A DNA stretch of 6,423 nucleotides from Candidatus Paceibacterota bacterium (GTDB lineage Bacteria; Patescibacteriota; Minisyncoccia; Phycocordibacterales; CAINVO01). Below are positions 5,437 through 6,423 of this stretch, in pieces. Within the stretch, counting starts at the first letter, position 1. Each line of letters begins with the position of its first letter. The DNA lies in assembly GCA_028714275.1 (NCBI GenBank), contig JAQTMP010000042.1, positions 1-6,423 on the forward strand, in the 5' to 3' direction. The notes beneath the pieces were generated by a model, which saw only the letters and a program-made list of their open reading frames with translations, ran no database searches and was not told the DNA's origin. The position numbers were made by a program, and so were the translations under genes.

Positions 5437-6423
5437 CTAAGCCGTCTCGTGACGAGTGTGCCCGGAGATCCCTTCGAGCTTGAGAGCTTCTAATAGTTTT
5501 TGGACAGAGCCTGTCGCCAGACAGACGTATTTATCCGAAGCACCATAATAGACAAAAAGGGTGTCCCCAGAAATATAGCCGCCAGTAGGAAAAATTATAT
5601 GGGTCCCATTCTCACTTTCGTAGGGCCTTTCTGGACTCAGGATATCATACGAGAGCTTGCCAAGAATATGCGTAGGATCCTTGAGGTCGAGTAGAGCGAC
5701 TCGGATAGAATAAATAAAATTGCCGGGTATTTTGCTTTTTTCAACATGGTGATAGATCATGAGCCAGCCGTCCGAGGTCTCAATCGGCGGCAAGCCAGGC
5801 CCGACTTTAGCATCGAGATCGTGGGATGGGGACAAAAGCATTTCATTGTCGCTCCAGTGAATCAAGTCATCAGACCAAGCAATCCAAATACTAGGCAAAG
5901 TTGGCAGCTGCTCGAAAGGAAATGGCAGAGGTACCTCTACTTTTTTAGAATATAAACTTTCAAACCATTCTTTGCCCCAACGATTGGGACGATGAAGCAT
6001 GGCGTAGCGGCCGCCAATTTTTTTTGGAAAAAGCACAATGTCTTTGTTGTCTGAATGAGGAGATGAGATGATACCGAGATTTTCATAAGTCAAAAAATCC
6101 TTAGTTTTGAGTAAAGCTGTAGCCGTTTCAAGCGGAAGGTCTCGGGCAATCCCTTGATTGTGATCCATAATGCGCTCAGGCACCGCCACATAAGTCACGT
6201 AGAAATCCTCCTCAATCTGGGTAATGCGAGGATCCTCAGTCGCCCACTTATCAAACTCCTGTTTTGGTCCAAAGACTGGCTCTTTGGAAAGTCTTTCAAA
6301 AGAAATCCCGTCTTTACTTTTGGCCAAGCCAATATGCGATGTGTAGGATTCTCGCTCGCCCACTGCTCGATACAACATAATGACTTCATGATCTACTTTT
6401 ATAACTCCTGGATTAAAAACTCC
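5437..6423 (-). CDS. GH130-family glycoside phosphorylase/hydrolase (mannoside-type), 5' end cut by window edge
   Basis: This is a five-bladed beta-propeller enzyme of family GH130, whose characterised members mostly act on beta-mannosides; many use phosphate to release mannose 1-phosphate. The frame is open to the right edge, giving 328 residues. The ATG at 6378 is internal, because the 15 residues before it (GVFNPGVIKVDHEVI) are conserved family sequence. Probably about 20-40 residues lie outside. Visible motifs: FNPGVI (3-8), LYRAVG (17-22), ATEDPRI (61-67) with the likely catalytic Asp64, KDIVLFPKKIGGRYAMLHRP (127-146), IWIAWSDDLIHW (179-190), KVGPGLPPIETSDGWLMIYH (206-225), and FPTGG followed by VYYGASD (278-297). 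The conserved Arg19, Arg145 and His225 favour a phosphorylase, but the subfamily cannot be fixed by eye. There is no signal peptide in the visible part. The stop is TAG, 25 bases before the GT4-like gene. Confidence 0.9.
   Translation of the reverse strand, partial: GVFNPGVIKVDHEVIMLYRAVGERESYTSHIGLAKSKDGISFERLSKEPVFGPKQEFDKWATEDPRITQIEEDFYVTYVAVPERIMDHNQGIARDLPLETATALLKTKDFLTYENLGIISSPHSDNKDIVLFPKKIGGRYAMLHRPNRWGKEWFESLYSKKVEVPLPFPFEQLPTLPSIWIAWSDDLIHWSDNEMLLSPSHDLDAKVGPGLPPIETSDGWLMIYHHVEKSKIPGNFIYSIRVALLDLKDPTHILGKLSYDILSPERPYESENGTHIIFPTGGYISGDTLFVYYGASDKYVCLATGSVQKLLEALKLEGISGHTRHETA

Noticed and set aside
5445..5455. Palindrome CTCGTGACGAG near the end of the GH130 gene, considered as an operator.
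   Set aside because: It is short, lies inside codons for the GH130 C-terminus, has only a one-base centre, and has no second copy that I can see.
5437..6378. Starting the GH130 gene at the ATG at 6378.
   Set aside because: The 15 codons upstream to the window edge encode conserved GH130 sequence (FNPGVI before LYRAVG), so the ATG is internal and the gene is truncated by the window.

Overview
The window holds five genes, all on the minus strand and tightly packed with gaps of 15 to 32 bases. They read from the right edge to the left. In transcription order they are: a GH130-type glycoside phosphorylase or hydrolase (5' end cut by the right edge), a two-domain GT4-like glycosyltransferase of 746 residues, pheS, pheT, and a TMEM175-type membrane channel (3' end cut by the left edge). 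No tRNA, rRNA, CRISPR array, insertion sequence or long non-coding stretch is visible. The plus-strand open frames are antisense shadows.

The organism is probably a reduced-genome bacterium of the Patescibacteria (CPR) type. This is an inference from gene architecture, not from a marker search. PheS has only 245 residues and lacks the N-terminal coiled-coil arm. PheT has only 652 residues and lacks the EMAP/OB tRNA-binding insertion. Gene packing is dense, and no start codon has a Shine-Dalgarno sequence in front of it. The genetic code looks standard: TGA, TAA and TAG all act as stops, and no long gene contains an internal TGA.

Right part (3171-6423): a carbohydrate pair. The GH130 protein and the GT4 protein with a C-terminal helical-barrel domain are adjacent and probably co-transcribed. 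They suggest paired synthesis and phosphorolysis of a glycan, possibly a beta-mannoside, but the substrate cannot be read from the sequence. Middle (443-3155): the pheS-pheT operon, a stripped-down phenylalanyl-tRNA synthetase that still keeps its editing and anticodon-binding domains. Left (1-410): the first 136 residues of a TMEM175-like cation channel, preceded by a perfect extended -10 sequence.

Points most worth a second look are the doubly reduced PheRS, the GH130/GT4 pair, TATAAT-like boxes 8-10 bases before three starts (possible leaderless transcripts), and a dnaX-like slippery site inside pheT.
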